Of a DNA stretch of 64,000 bases, positions 18,398 through 27,778 are shown piece after piece. The notes under the pieces are model-generated. The model saw only the letters and a program-made list of their open reading frames with translations. It was not told where the DNA came from and ran no database searches. Every line of letters begins with the position of its first letter. Position 1 is the first letter of the stretch. Origin of the DNA: Candidatus Heimdallarchaeota archaeon (GTDB lineage Archaea > Asgardarchaeota > Heimdallarchaeia > JABLTI01); NCBI GenBank assembly GCA_018238155.1, contig JABCTZ010000025.1, positions 1 to 64,000 on the forward strand. Reading direction: 5' to 3'. The translations under genes were made by a program, and so were the position numbers.

Positions 18398-19132
18398 TTA
18401 TCCTAGATACTTTAGATTATTATTCTCAGAAACAAGTTGTTGAAGACTAAAAGCAGTTACAAAAGAAGTGTAAATAGCTTGTTTTAGATCATCTAGACCT
18501 TCATCAGATACATTAGACATTTTCACGGAATAGATATTATTTAAACTTACATCAATTCCTTTTTTATTCAAAATAAAACTCTTGACGAATACTTTTGCAC
18601 TTTCGATTTGTTCATCAGTAACAATTAAAGCGTCTTTTTGATCGAGATGCGTACCTAAAATGATGATACTAGTATATTCTTTTACCATATCTCTTTTCAT
18701 AGCACGATCTAACCAGTATTCTAATTCTTGAAATGTTTTGATATCTGTTAAATCAAAGGTCAGAACCAATGTTAATACTTGATTTATTGTGCTTACATTG
18801 AAATAAAAATCAACAGCATCTTCAAAAGCTAATCCGGCACCATACTTTGCTCGTCCCTTTTGACCTGGCATAATGAAAATTTGAGAACTAGTTGTTATTT
18901 GATATTCTTCAATATTCGAGTGAAAAATGAAATAATTAAATTCTAAATTAACTGATTTCTTTATATTAGCAATACTAGCAGGGAAACTTTCTTTTCTTTT
19001 AAAACTTGCCAAATTTAGAGCCGTATGTGTTTTTCCAGTATTACCATCACCTATGAAAACAACGCCACCAGTACATGTTATTTTGCTTTCGCGTAAACGT
19101 ATTAGCTTTGATATATCGTTTTCATCTGACAT
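18398..19132 (-). CDS. Divergent Ras-like small GTPase
   Basis: The 244-residue protein has a P-loop GDGNTGKT (28-35), an aberrant G3 with PGQ (89-91) in place of DxxG, and THLD (161-164) at the G4 position instead of N/TKxD. A hydrophobic strand VLTLVLTFDLTD (about 119-130) precedes the G4 region as in Ras-like folds. The altered G3 suggests slow or absent hydrolysis, or a non-standard switch II. There is an N-terminal extension of about 20 residues and no C-terminal lipidation motif. It lies upstream of the giant receptor-like gene on the same strand, about 180 bases away, so the two may be transcribed together. Confidence 0.75.
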   Translation of the reverse strand: MSDENDISKLIRLRESKITCTGGVVFIGDGNTGKTHTALNLASFKRKESFPASIANIKKSVNLEFNYFIFHSNIEEYQITTSSQIFIMPGQKGRAKYGAGLAFEDAVDFYFNVSTINQVLTLVLTFDLTDIKTFQELEYWLDRAMKRDMVKEYTSIIILGTHLDQKDALIVTDEQIESAKVFVKSFILNKKGIDVSLNNIYSVKMSNVSDEGLDDLKQAIYTSFVTAFSLQQLVSENNNLKYLG

Positions 19133-19402
19133 CTGGTATACTATACTCCGAAAATATCTATTTAGCTTTCATGTTAAATTAGTATATTAACTATATTACA
19201 TGCGTCAATTCAAATTGGAAAAACGATTTATTTATCTTTCTCATTAGGCACATTTAGACAAAAATAATTTTTTAATGACCGTTTTTATTAGTAATTTTAA
19301 CATTTAGTGCGATATGGTGTAGAATAAAAATTGACTTTTTGCTAATATTCAAAGATATATTATCGCAATAAAACTTTAAAATGCCTTAATTATGTTCAAA
19401 TT

Positions 19403-20992
19403 ATGCGGATATATAACGGAACTATTATTTCATGTGATCAAAATAATAGTATTTACCAATATTTAGTTGAAGATAGAGGTAAAATCATTTATGTTGGCAA
19501 TGATCTTCCAACACAATATGCTGATTATAAAAATGTAATGAAGCTAGGTGAACGTGTATTACTTCCCTCTTTTGGAGATGGTCATATTCATTTCACAAAT
19601 TGGGCTTTAATAGCTATAGAATACTTTGATGTAAGAACTGCACGAAATTTTTCTGAATTCAGTAATATTATCCATAATTTCATTGAAAAGAAGAAAGGGA
19701 AATTTGGAAAGATATTGACAGGTTTTAGTGCTTCTCCACACAGTGTTGAAGAAAAGCGATTAATAACTCGAAAAGAATTGGATGATATCTATTCGAACAA
19801 ACCTATGATAATTATTGCTTATGATGGTCATTCAATGATTGTGAATAGTAAAATGATTGATGAATTTCCCGCTGAAGTTCGTGCATCTCGAGGGTTTAAT
19901 GAAGAATCTGGACAGCTGTTTAACGAAGCATACTACCTTGGACTTGATTATGCAACTTCATTGATGTCAACAAAGTCTTTGCTTAAGAGTGTAATGGAAG
20001 GTTATGACCTTTTAGCAAAAAATGGAATAGGTCTTATACATTCTGTTGAGAGTATTGGTTTTCCTAAAGATTTGGATGTTACTCTAGCAATGTTGATTGG
20101 TAAAGCAAAATCCAAGAAAACAGGCATTCAAACACGAATGTTTTTCCAAACAATGGATGTGTCAAAAGTATTGAAACGGAAACTTCCAAGAGTAGGTGGA
20201 TGTTTTGCTACTGCTTTAGATGGTTGCTTCAGTGCATTTGATGCAGCTATGCTAGAACCATATACAAACGATTCGAATAACAAAGGCATTCTTTTCTATT
20301 CTGATGAGGAAGTTATTGAGTTTACAAAAAAAGCCAATCGTGAAGGATTGCAGATTGCATTTCACACTCTTGGTGATGCAGCGATTAAACAAGGTATAAA
20401 AGCAATTGAAGCTGCATTGCAAGATCATCCAAGAAAAGATCATCGGCATATTCTTATCCATGCTTGTTTGATAGATGCTGAAGATATTAAGAAATGTGCT
20501 GAATTGGGTATTTCACTAACAGTTCAACCAGGATTTTTGATTAGTCCTCTGGAACCGGTTTCATTTTTAGAGAAAACTATTGGAGATAGAATACATAAGA
20601 GTTCTCCCTTCCGAAAGATACTCGATGCGGGTATACATCTAAGTGGTGGATCTGATGCTCCAGTAACTCATCCAAATCCAATTACAGGAATTTATGGTGC
20701 ATGTAATCATCCATTTGATTCTAAACAAAGTCTAACTATTCAAGAAGCTTTGAAAATGCATACATATGAGGTAGCTTGGATGAGTTTTGATGAGAAGGAA
20801 CGAGGAAGCTTGGAAAAAGGTAAATTAGCAGATATGGTCATTTTAAACAAAAATCCACTAGAAATGTCTCCAAAAGATTTAGAACAATTAAAAGTAGAGC
20901 AACTATATCTTCAAGGAAAACCATATCAATCAGGAATGAGTTTTGGTAGTTTGCTTTGGAATGCTATGCGTACTAGAAAAGAACCTATTTGA
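19403..20992 (+). CDS. Amidohydrolase family 3 (YtcJ-like)
   Basis: The 529-residue protein matches the metal-dependent amidohydrolase-3 group. Visible marks are DGHIHF (61-66) as the HxH metal motif, HTLGD near residue 314 and HACLID near 350 for further ligands, and SGGSDAPV near 413-420 for the catalytic Asp, followed by GKLADMVILN typical of the C-terminal beta-sandwich. Members hydrolyse amide or formyl groups on varied substrates; the substrate here is unknown. It starts at ATG 19403, close after an AT-rich promoter-like stretch, and could have a very short leader. It stands alone, divergent from the GTPase gene. Confidence 0.85.
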   Translation: MRIYNGTIISCDQNNSIYQYLVEDRGKIIYVGNDLPTQYADYKNVMKLGERVLLPSFGDGHIHFTNWALIAIEYFDVRTARNFSEFSNIIHNFIEKKKGKFGKILTGFSASPHSVEEKRLITRKELDDIYSNKPMIIIAYDGHSMIVNSKMIDEFPAEVRASRGFNEESGQLFNEAYYLGLDYATSLMSTKSLLKSVMEGYDLLAKNGIGLIHSVESIGFPKDLDVTLAMLIGKAKSKKTGIQTRMFFQTMDVSKVLKRKLPRVGGCFATALDGCFSAFDAAMLEPYTNDSNNKGILFYSDEEVIEFTKKANREGLQIAFHTLGDAAIKQGIKAIEAALQDHPRKDHRHILIHACLIDAEDIKKCAELGISLTVQPGFLISPLEPVSFLEKTIGDRIHKSSPFRKILDAGIHLSGGSDAPVTHPNPITGIYGACNHPFDSKQSLTIQEALKMHTYEVAWMSFDEKERGSLEKGKLADMVILNKNPLEMSPKDLEQLKVEQLYLQGKPYQSGMSFGSLLWNAMRTRKEPI

Positions 20993-21161
20993 TTTCTAAG
21001 TAAGCATATCATTTTTTTCTTTTTTTCAGAACAGAAGTGCTATAATTTGCTTGGATAAGTTGAAGACTAAAAACTGCCAAGATAGGATGGATAAAATCAA
21101 TACTTCTAATTAAAGAGAATTTATAAATGAAGATTATTATTTCAAATTGAGTTGAAAATAA

Positions 21162-21752
21162 ATGGTTCAATTATTTCCTGTGAAGAAAAAAATACAACGA
21201 ATAAAAAAGTTCCTTTTTTATATACCAAAGCATTCTGAAATTACAGAGGAAATAATAGATGAATTTAAAGAAATAGTGATTTCTATTCAAAATTCTAGTG
21301 CAAAAGATATGGAAAAAATAGTTAATTATTTTAATCAAGAAATTCAAGAATTAATTGATTTTAATATGGAATCTCTTGAGGATCGCAAAGATAGAATACA
21401 AAAAATTGAAGAAACTTTTGCTAAACAGATACTTGAAAATGAAGAAGAAACATTGAAACAATTGATTTTTACTATTGAATTTGAAAACTATAAATTTAAT
21501 CTACTAACTATGTCTGATATAGAGATTTTTCTTGAGAATCTTAAGAACTTTTCAGAAATTCTCTTCAAAATGTTAGATGATGAAATAGATAACGCATCTT
21601 TAGTTCTTCCTTTTAAAGATACCAATTTTAAGATGAATTATAGACGAAATGAATTCTCTCGAGATAGAACCTCAGTAAAACGTTTACTGTATAGTGCAAG
21701 AATTGACAATACGGAAAAACAAGAAGAGTATCTAAGTAAAATATTGAAGTGA
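21162..21752 (+). CDS. Charged helical protein of unknown function
   Basis: The 196-residue protein is rich in Glu, Lys, Ile and Asn. It looks wholly alpha-helical with heptad-like stretches at about 28-100, so a coiled-coil or helical bundle is likely. There is no membrane segment beyond a short hydrophobic patch near residue 17, and no catalytic motif. It precedes the SPFH gene by 157 bases on the same strand and could work with it. No family was recognised. Codon use looks like that of its neighbours. Confidence 0.6.
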   Translation: MVQLFPVKKKIQRIKKFLFYIPKHSEITEEIIDEFKEIVISIQNSSAKDMEKIVNYFNQEIQELIDFNMESLEDRKDRIQKIEETFAKQILENEEETLKQLIFTIEFENYKFNLLTMSDIEIFLENLKNFSEILFKMLDDEIDNASLVLPFKDTNFKMNYRRNEFSRDRTSVKRLLYSARIDNTEKQEEYLSKILK

Positions 21753-21909
21753 TTTCAAATCTAGAGAGCTTGGAAAAATTCTCTGAAAATTTCTGTCAAA
21801 ATAGTCTTATTTTCCAGAATTGATTCAATGAAAAGTTAAATATAACAAAAATAGTAATAGAAATCATTCATTCGATGTGTTTAATTGTTAATAATAATGG
21901 TGATTAGTA

Positions 21910-22776
21910 ATGGCTGCATATTACAAAGGTGACCCTTCTAAATTTGTTATAAAGTATAGCTCAGGTAGAGCTATTAGATCTGGCAGAGGAATAAGTTTCT
22001 TTTATTTGCGTTTCAATACGAATATCGTAACTATTCCTGCAATGACAATCGATTCAAATTTTGTTTTTAATGAATTCACGAAAAATAATCAAGCGATTAC
22101 TCTACAAGGACATTTTACTTACAAAATAAATGACCCAAAGAAAATGGCTTCAATTTTAGATTTTAGAATAAACCCAAAAAATGGATATCATATTTCTGAG
22201 GATCCACAAAAATTAGAACTTCGTATACGAAATATCGTTCAAATGCGAACAAGAGGATTCATAGAAAAAATGGATCTTGAGAATGCATTAACCACTTCAG
22301 AGGTCATTGCACAAAAGGTGCTTTCTGCATCTGATGAAACCAATATTATCAAAGAAATGGGTGTGGATCTCTTATCAATTACCTTTATTTCCATTAGACC
22401 AACACTAGAAATTGCTCGAGCATTAGAAGCGGAATATCGTGAAAACTTGCAAATGAAAGCAGATAAAGCAATATACGAACGACGCGCTGCAGCAGTAGAA
22501 CAAGAGCAAAAAATCAAAGAAAATGAATTGAATACTCAAATTACTCTCGAGAAGAAACGAAAGCAACTCATTGAGCTTGAAGGAGAAAATATCCTCAAGG
22601 AAGCTCAATTCAAAGCACAAGCGAAAGAAAAGGAACTTGCTGCATACAAAAAAGTTGATTCGCAAATGCTCTTAGCATTAGCACTCAAAGAAATGGGTGA
22701 AAATGCACAAAAAATAGGTAACTTAACCTTTACGCCAGAAATTTTAGCCGCATTATTGAAACCCAAGAAAAAATGA
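21910..22776 (+). CDS. SPFH/band-7 (stomatin-like) protein
   Basis: The 288-residue protein carries an SPFH-like domain (about 30-170): the phrases ITLQGHFTYKINDP and RIRNIVQMRTRGFIEKMDLE, then VDLLSITFISIRPTLEIARALEAE, are typical of band-7 proteins. It is followed by a long charged coiled coil (about 175-255) and a short tail ending FTPEILAALLKPKKK. Unlike stomatins it has no N-terminal membrane helix, so any membrane contact would be peripheral. SPFH proteins form oligomeric scaffolds. A strong GGTGATTAGTA site precedes ATG 21910. The NAD-kinase-like gene begins 25 bases after its stop, so the two probably form an operon. Confidence 0.82.
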   Translation: MAAYYKGDPSKFVIKYSSGRAIRSGRGISFFYLRFNTNIVTIPAMTIDSNFVFNEFTKNNQAITLQGHFTYKINDPKKMASILDFRINPKNGYHISEDPQKLELRIRNIVQMRTRGFIEKMDLENALTTSEVIAQKVLSASDETNIIKEMGVDLLSITFISIRPTLEIARALEAEYRENLQMKADKAIYERRAAAVEQEQKIKENELNTQITLEKKRKQLIELEGENILKEAQFKAQAKEKELAAYKKVDSQMLLALALKEMGENAQKIGNLTFTPEILAALLKPKKK

Positions 22777-22801
22777 ATAGATAGTGTTGGTGGATTAATC
22801 A

Positions 22802-23749
22802 ATGGTTAAAATTGATAAGATAATCATTATCACGAAAAAAACTTGGCTTGAAGAGTTGATTGAAAAGTTCAATACGAAATCTCAAGCGAAGTTTTACATC
22901 GAACATATGGGTGTTTCGTTCCAAGATTATGAAGATGCTCACAAAAAATACTACGAGTCACTTGAAAAAATCAAGAAACTTGTACCGTTAGATTTAAAAT
23001 ATCAAATTATTGAGAAATCATTCCTTCCTAACTTTCTTTTTGGTCCAAATAATCTTATTGTACCAGTAGGTCAAGATGGCTTAGTTATTAACACAGCAAA
23101 ATATCTGGACAAACAACTAATTGTTGCTATAAATCCTGATCCTTCTAGATTTGATGGAGTGATGATTCCATTTACAGTGGAGGAATTACCCGCAGCTTTA
23201 AAAAAAGTAATCGCAGATAAACACAAAATTATCCAAATTACTATGGCTCAAGCAAAACTAAACAATGGACAATTTCTTTATGGAGTAAATGATCTTTTTA
23301 TTGGTCATAAATCTCATGGGTCTGCACGATATACTATAAAACACTCTGATGCGACAATTGAAAAGCAAAGCTCAAGTGGAGTGATCATTTCAACTGGTGC
23401 AGGTTCAACTGCTTGGTTAAAATCGATAATTACAGGAGCAGTAGGTATTGTCAATAAATTTAGAAAATATTCTTATATTGATCCACCAACTGAAGAAGAA
23501 TACCGTTTCCCTTGGGATGCATCATACCTAAACTATTCTGTAAGAGAACCATTTGTAAGCAAAACATCGTCTGCTGAACTTGTTTATGGTCAAATTTACT
23601 CTGGTGAAAAATTAATTATTGAATCAAATATGCCAGAAAAAGGAGTTATTTTTAGTGATGGAATACAAAATGATTTTCTAGAATTTAATTCCGGAGCAGT
23701 AGCAGAAATAAGTGTTGCAGATAAAAAAGGTAACTTGGTAATAAAATAA
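22802..23749 (+). CDS. NAD-kinase-like protein
   Basis: The 315-residue protein resembles the ATP-NAD kinase fold. VPVGQDGLV (about 88-96) sits where NAD kinases have GGDGT, GVND (about 161-164) matches the conserved NE/ND region, and GVIISTGAGSTAW (about 195-207) corresponds to the STPTGSTAY segment. The nucleotide-binding glycines are partly altered (GQDG for GGDG), so its substrate may not be NAD. The long N-terminal helix pair (about 20-60) is typical. Tight linkage to the SPFH gene suggests a common role; what it phosphorylates is unknown. Confidence 0.7.
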   Translation: MVKIDKIIIITKKTWLEELIEKFNTKSQAKFYIEHMGVSFQDYEDAHKKYYESLEKIKKLVPLDLKYQIIEKSFLPNFLFGPNNLIVPVGQDGLVINTAKYLDKQLIVAINPDPSRFDGVMIPFTVEELPAALKKVIADKHKIIQITMAQAKLNNGQFLYGVNDLFIGHKSHGSARYTIKHSDATIEKQSSSGVIISTGAGSTAWLKSIITGAVGIVNKFRKYSYIDPPTEEEYRFPWDASYLNYSVREPFVSKTSSAELVYGQIYSGEKLIIESNMPEKGVIFSDGIQNDFLEFNSGAVAEISVADKKGNLVIK

Positions 23750-23792
23750 ACTTTAAAAAAAGTAGAGTAAATGGGTTAGCATTCCATTCTAC

Positions 23793-25286
23793 TTACCAAT
23801 TTCTTAAAAGATCAACGATTAAGCGAACAGCAGGTCCTTTACAACCTTTCGTATTGTAGCCTTTGTCGCTATCTGAGCTTGAATAACCGGCAATATCGCA
23901 ATGAATCCATGGTTTTTCATCTACGAATTTACTCAAGAATCTTGCAGCAACTATTGCTCCACCAGCTCGTCCACCGGCATGTTTCATATCTGCTATATCA
24001 CTTTTGAATTGTTCATCATATTCTTCCCAGAGAGGCATTCGCCAGCACTTTTCACCACTAGTTTCAGATGCTTTTTGGAATCGCTCATTTAGTGCTTCAT
24101 CATTAGCAAAATAACCTAAGGCATGATTACCTAAAGCGACAGCCATTGAACCTGTTAGAGTGGCAAAATCAAGCATAGCAGTTGGATTGTAATTTTTCGC
24201 CGCATAAGCTAATGCATCATTAATGATCATTCGTCCTTCAGCATCTGTGCTAATGACTTCAATAGTTTGTCCATCATAGCTAGTAATAATATCTGCCGGA
24301 TGATAGGCAGTACCAGAAGGCATGTTATCAGTTGCAGGAACCAAAGCAACAACATGTAGGTCAGGTTTCAATTGACCAATTGCTTGCATAATCGCGAGAA
24401 CAACTGCTCCACCTGTCATATCTGTTTTCATTAAACCCATATCTTTACTTGGTTTAAGACTAATTCCACCTGTATCAAAGGTTACTGCTTTACCAATTAA
24501 AGCCACAGTATCAACGTCTTTCTTATCAGCACCATACTCAAGAATAATGAATTTAGGCGGTTCTTCCGTTCCTTGAGCAACAGCAAGGAAACTGGTTAAG
24601 CCAATTTCTTTTGATTTTTCACGATCAAAAATAGTCACTTGAAGAGAATGCTCTTTTGCAATTCTTTCGGCTTCACTGGCAAGTTTTGTGGGAGTAATAT
24701 AATTTGCAGGACCCCAAGATAATTCTCTGCAGAAATTAACTGCATCAGCAATTACTGTACCAGAGGTTACTCCTTCACCAAAAACTTTCTCATCTATTGT
24801 AGAACTGAAAAGAATAGCTTCACTTAATCTCTTGAATTTATCGAGATTTTTCGTTCTGTAGGCTAGATTTTGGAAACTACCCATTACTATACCTTGTATA
24901 ATTGCTTCTGCGACATCCTTTGCCTCGAGTTTATTTCGTATAAAATGATCGAGACTAACTGCAAGAACTTTAACATCTAAATCACGAGCTTTTCGAGAAG
25001 CATTTCCCAAAGTCTTTCGAAGTCCCTCAAGAGAGATTTTTTCTTCTTTTCCTAAACCTACGAGAAGAATTCTCTTAGATGGAAGTTTATCATGGGTATA
25101 GACAAATTGAAGTTGCCCTTTTTCACCTTTAAAGTCCCCGAGGTTAATTAATTCCTTAGTAACTTCATGCAAAACACCAGTCTTTTTTCCAATTAAGGAA
25201 TCAGAACTAGCTTCATCTGTGACACCAACAAGAATAACTGGTGCATCTATTTTTAGTAATTCGTCTTTTTTTGTAGTAACTTTCAT
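23793..25286 (-). CDS. pepA: Leucyl aminopeptidase (M17)
   Basis: From ATG 25286 the protein has 497 residues, the usual length for M17 aminopeptidases, hexameric dizinc enzymes releasing N-terminal amino acids from peptides. The C-terminal catalytic domain shows GKAVTFDTGGISLKPS, KTDMTGGAVV, and the diagnostic STDAEGRMIINDAL with the Asp and Glu zinc ligands, plus FATLTGSMAVALG. The N-terminal macro-like domain is present. ATG is preferred to TTG 25301 because GGAG lies between them at proper distance. A small unknown gene lies 38 bases upstream on the same strand, making an operon likely. Role: peptide recycling in the cytoplasm. Confidence 0.92.
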   Translation of the reverse strand: MKVTTKKDELLKIDAPVILVGVTDEASSDSLIGKKTGVLHEVTKELINLGDFKGEKGQLQFVYTHDKLPSKRILLVGLGKEEKISLEGLRKTLGNASRKARDLDVKVLAVSLDHFIRNKLEAKDVAEAIIQGIVMGSFQNLAYRTKNLDKFKRLSEAILFSSTIDEKVFGEGVTSGTVIADAVNFCRELSWGPANYITPTKLASEAERIAKEHSLQVTIFDREKSKEIGLTSFLAVAQGTEEPPKFIILEYGADKKDVDTVALIGKAVTFDTGGISLKPSKDMGLMKTDMTGGAVVLAIMQAIGQLKPDLHVVALVPATDNMPSGTAYHPADIITSYDGQTIEVISTDAEGRMIINDALAYAAKNYNPTAMLDFATLTGSMAVALGNHALGYFANDEALNERFQKASETSGEKCWRMPLWEEYDEQFKSDIADMKHAGGRAGGAIVAARFLSKFVDEKPWIHCDIAGYSSSDSDKGYNTKGCKGPAVRLIVDLLRNW

Positions 25287-25324
25287 TGGATTTTTCTCCA
25301 AAAATTATTAATTGTAAATTTATA

Positions 25325-25660
25325 TTACTTCACTCTATTGATAAATTCTAACCCCGCTTTGCTAAACTCCATATTTAAAATTACTTCATTTGAATCGTTG
25401 ATTTGAGATTCAAAAGATTGTTCCCACCATTCAAATCTTTTTTCTACATCGACAGGTTGAATCAAAGTAAAAACTAATTCTAAAGCTTGATTTGCAGTTT
25501 CGGTCTCTTGTCCTTCTAAAGACCCTCTAAAAGCATTTTCGGCAAAAACTTCCTTGATTGTTTTTCCTTGATAATCACTTGAAGTAAGCTCAAATGTCTT
25601 CACTACTGCCATTCCTCCAGAAAAAATATCAGGGGTATTTAGTACTAATTTTATCACCAT
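25325..25660 (-). CDS. Small protein of unknown function
   Basis: From ATG 25660 the product is 111 residues, predicted alpha/beta, without membrane segments or Cys/His clusters. It begins with a strand-like MVIKLVLNTPDIF and ends with two helices. It lies just upstream of the aminopeptidase gene on the same strand. An in-frame TTG at 25690 would add ten basic residues; neither start has a strong ribosome-binding site. No family was recognised. Confidence 0.55.
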   Translation of the reverse strand: MVIKLVLNTPDIFSGGMAVVKTFELTSSDYQGKTIKEVFAENAFRGSLEGQETETANQALELVFTLIQPVDVEKRFEWWEQSFESQINDSNEVILNMEFSKAGLEFINRVK

Positions 25661-25751
25661 AATTTCAGCTCGCTTTAGTAATTTTACCAAAGTTTAATCA
25701 GTAACCAACTAATAAAATATTTTCTACTTTACAACATAATAAAGTGGCTAA

Positions 25752-26261
25752 TTACCACTTATTTTGATGTATTTTTTCTTTATTGAACCGATTTGATGGT
25801 TCCTTCGTTTCATTTGGGTGACCAAGAGCTATCACTGCAAGAGGATAAACATTGCTAGGCAAGTCAAATATTTTTTTGATACCATCGATTCTATCTTGTT
25901 TAGGATAGATGCCTAACCAAACTGCTCCTAAACCTTTGGCATGAGCTGCAAGGAGAATATTTTGTGTAGCTGCAGAACAATCTTGTACCCAATAACCACA
26001 GTATTTCTCTGTCTCAAAATCACCGCAAACTAAAATCGCTACAGGAGATTCTTTGAGCATTTTTGAATAGTCATGAAACTCTGTAATAGCATCAAGTGTC
26101 TTTCGTTCATTAATAATAATAAAGTGCCATGGTTGTTTATTACCCGCTGATGGTGCTTGCATAGCAGCCTTAAGAAGATCAGTTAAATCATCATCAGAAA
26201 CTGGTTTATCAGTGAATTTCCGTATACTTTTTCGAGTGAGTATTCCTTCCATTAATTCCAT
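25752..26261 (-). CDS. Nitroreductase-family flavoprotein
   Basis: The 169-residue protein is a compact nitroreductase: RKSIRKFTDKPV near the start binds FMN phosphate, APSAGNKQPWHFIII (about 36-50) is the classical FMN segment, and GLGAVWLGIYP (about 110-120) is the second flavin-binding region. Members are homodimers reducing nitro, quinone or other groups with NAD(P)H. The substrate cannot be read from sequence. ATG 26261 is chosen since AGGATA lies about 8 bases before; an upstream ATG (26276) overlaps that site. It belongs to a minus-strand run with the two genes below it, with a gap of 91 bases. Confidence 0.88.
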   Translation of the reverse strand: MELMEGILTRKSIRKFTDKPVSDDDLTDLLKAAMQAPSAGNKQPWHFIIINERKTLDAITEFHDYSKMLKESPVAILVCGDFETEKYCGYWVQDCSAATQNILLAAHAKGLGAVWLGIYPKQDRIDGIKKIFDLPSNVYPLAVIALGHPNETKEPSNRFNKEKIHQNKW

Positions 26262-26468
26262 TTTTAGTATCCTCATGTACCATTAGTTTATATCTTCTTA
26301 AAATTTCTGAATTCAATAGTATATTGTTTATCGCGTAAAGTTAATTGAACTTTATCTATTATAAAATAAACTACAGAGATTTGTAAAAAAAATTGGCTCA
26401 AGTAAAATGAAAAAAAATAAAAATGAAATCTCAAAATTTGTTCTGTTTTGTAATCTATTTAATTTATC

Positions 26469-27512
26469 TTAAAACGTAGGTAAAACATAAGACGTTGATC
26501 CAGAAAAACCAATAATTCGCGGTTCAGCTAACTGATAAGCGTCATAAACTGATTTTCTTGGTGTTCTTGTAATTCCGTATCTTAAGAAGCTCGAAACAGC
26601 AGATTGTGATCCCATACCATATGTTCCAAATAAAATGAATTTATTTGCATGGTGATTTAGAGTAACTTTAATAGAAATTTGCATTGTTGTCATACTATAA
26701 CAAGGAGAAGCGTAGAAAACCAATTCGGGAATAGTACCATAAAGTAATACATTCATTTCTGCAAAAGTTGATGGACCAATTTCAAAACCAGGATAATAAG
26801 TCATCCAATTTCCCTTTATTGATGGAACATCTACATTCAAAGGCATACCATGCGTATACGTAATTGCAAAAAGACGAGTATTATATTGTTTAGCAAAATT
26901 GAATGCTTTCACAAAATTGTTAATATAGGAAACAGTTCCAAAATTCTTATCCGTTATTACATAATACCCTCGAGCTTCTAATTCTCCTACATAATTATAA
27001 CTTGCACCATCGGATCCATCAAGTGCATCAAGTGATATATCAAAGTCACTTAACGCTAACATAGTTAATAAAGTAGCAAGTTCAATAGGAGATAAAGTAG
27101 CTGCAAAGAGATACCATAATACATAATTAGAAACCCATGCAACATAAGCTACACCACAATAAACTTTACCATCATGGACAAACATATGAGTTGCTTCTGC
27201 GAAATTTGGATTAAAACCATAACTTAGTTCAACTTTATCATTAAGAGAATCCCCATCTGTATCCTTCTTTAAAGGATTTGTTTCATAGACTACTACTTCT
27301 TGAAAATCATTTAATCCATCATAGTCAGTATCTTTTCGATAGGGATTAGTTCCTATAGATCTTTCCCGTTTATCACTTAAACCATCTCTATCGGAATCTT
27401 TAGGAGGGGGAGGGACAGGGGGATCCCAAAAAACTCTAGCACTTGCTCCAATTATAGATACTCCACCTATCATCACCAAAATCAAAAGTCCAAAAATAAT
27501 GCTTTTTTTCAT
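26469..27512 (-). CDS. Secreted calcium-repeat protein with possible caspase-like domain
   Basis: The 347-residue protein has a signal peptide (about 1-26), a Pro-rich spacer, and three thrombospondin-type-3-like calcium loops (about 38-95: DSDRDGLSD, DTDYDGLND, DTDGDSLND). The remaining 240 residues are alpha/beta. Two hydrophobic strands end in YTHG (about residue 216) and YASPC (about residue 270), the spacing and context of a clan CD His-Cys dyad as in gingipain or caspase-type proteases. This would make it an exported cysteine protease, though the residues just before the Cys (SP) are unusual. It is equally possible that the domain is an inactive relative. ATG follows AAGGTAGTAAA. It is divergent from the binding-protein array. 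Confidence 0.6.
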   Translation of the reverse strand: MKKSIIFGLLILVMIGGVSIIGASARVFWDPPVPPPPKDSDRDGLSDKRERSIGTNPYRKDTDYDGLNDFQEVVVYETNPLKKDTDGDSLNDKVELSYGFNPNFAEATHMFVHDGKVYCGVAYVAWVSNYVLWYLFAATLSPIELATLLTMLALSDFDISLDALDGSDGASYNYVGELEARGYYVITDKNFGTVSYINNFVKAFNFAKQYNTRLFAITYTHGMPLNVDVPSIKGNWMTYYPGFEIGPSTFAEMNVLLYGTIPELVFYASPCYSMTTMQISIKVTLNHHANKFILFGTYGMGSQSAVSSFLRYGITRTPRKSVYDAYQLAEPRIIGFSGSTSYVLPTF

Positions 27513-27778
27513 AAATTTTTACTACCTTAATTGTCTTTTATTAAATAATCTAGAGTGGATTTTATTTAAATACATAACTCTATTCTAGAAAAGGAAGTGT
27601 ATAAAAGTAAAAATATTAACTTTAAACTTTTCTTCTGTAGTAAAGAAAACAATATAAACCAAGAAGGTTTATATTACTACCTTGACAGCTAGAATAGTGA
27701 AAGATTTTAGACGTTAATAATAAAAGGGAAAAAATCTAAGAAATGAAAAATTTGTTTTTGAAAAAGGAGTTGAGCAAA

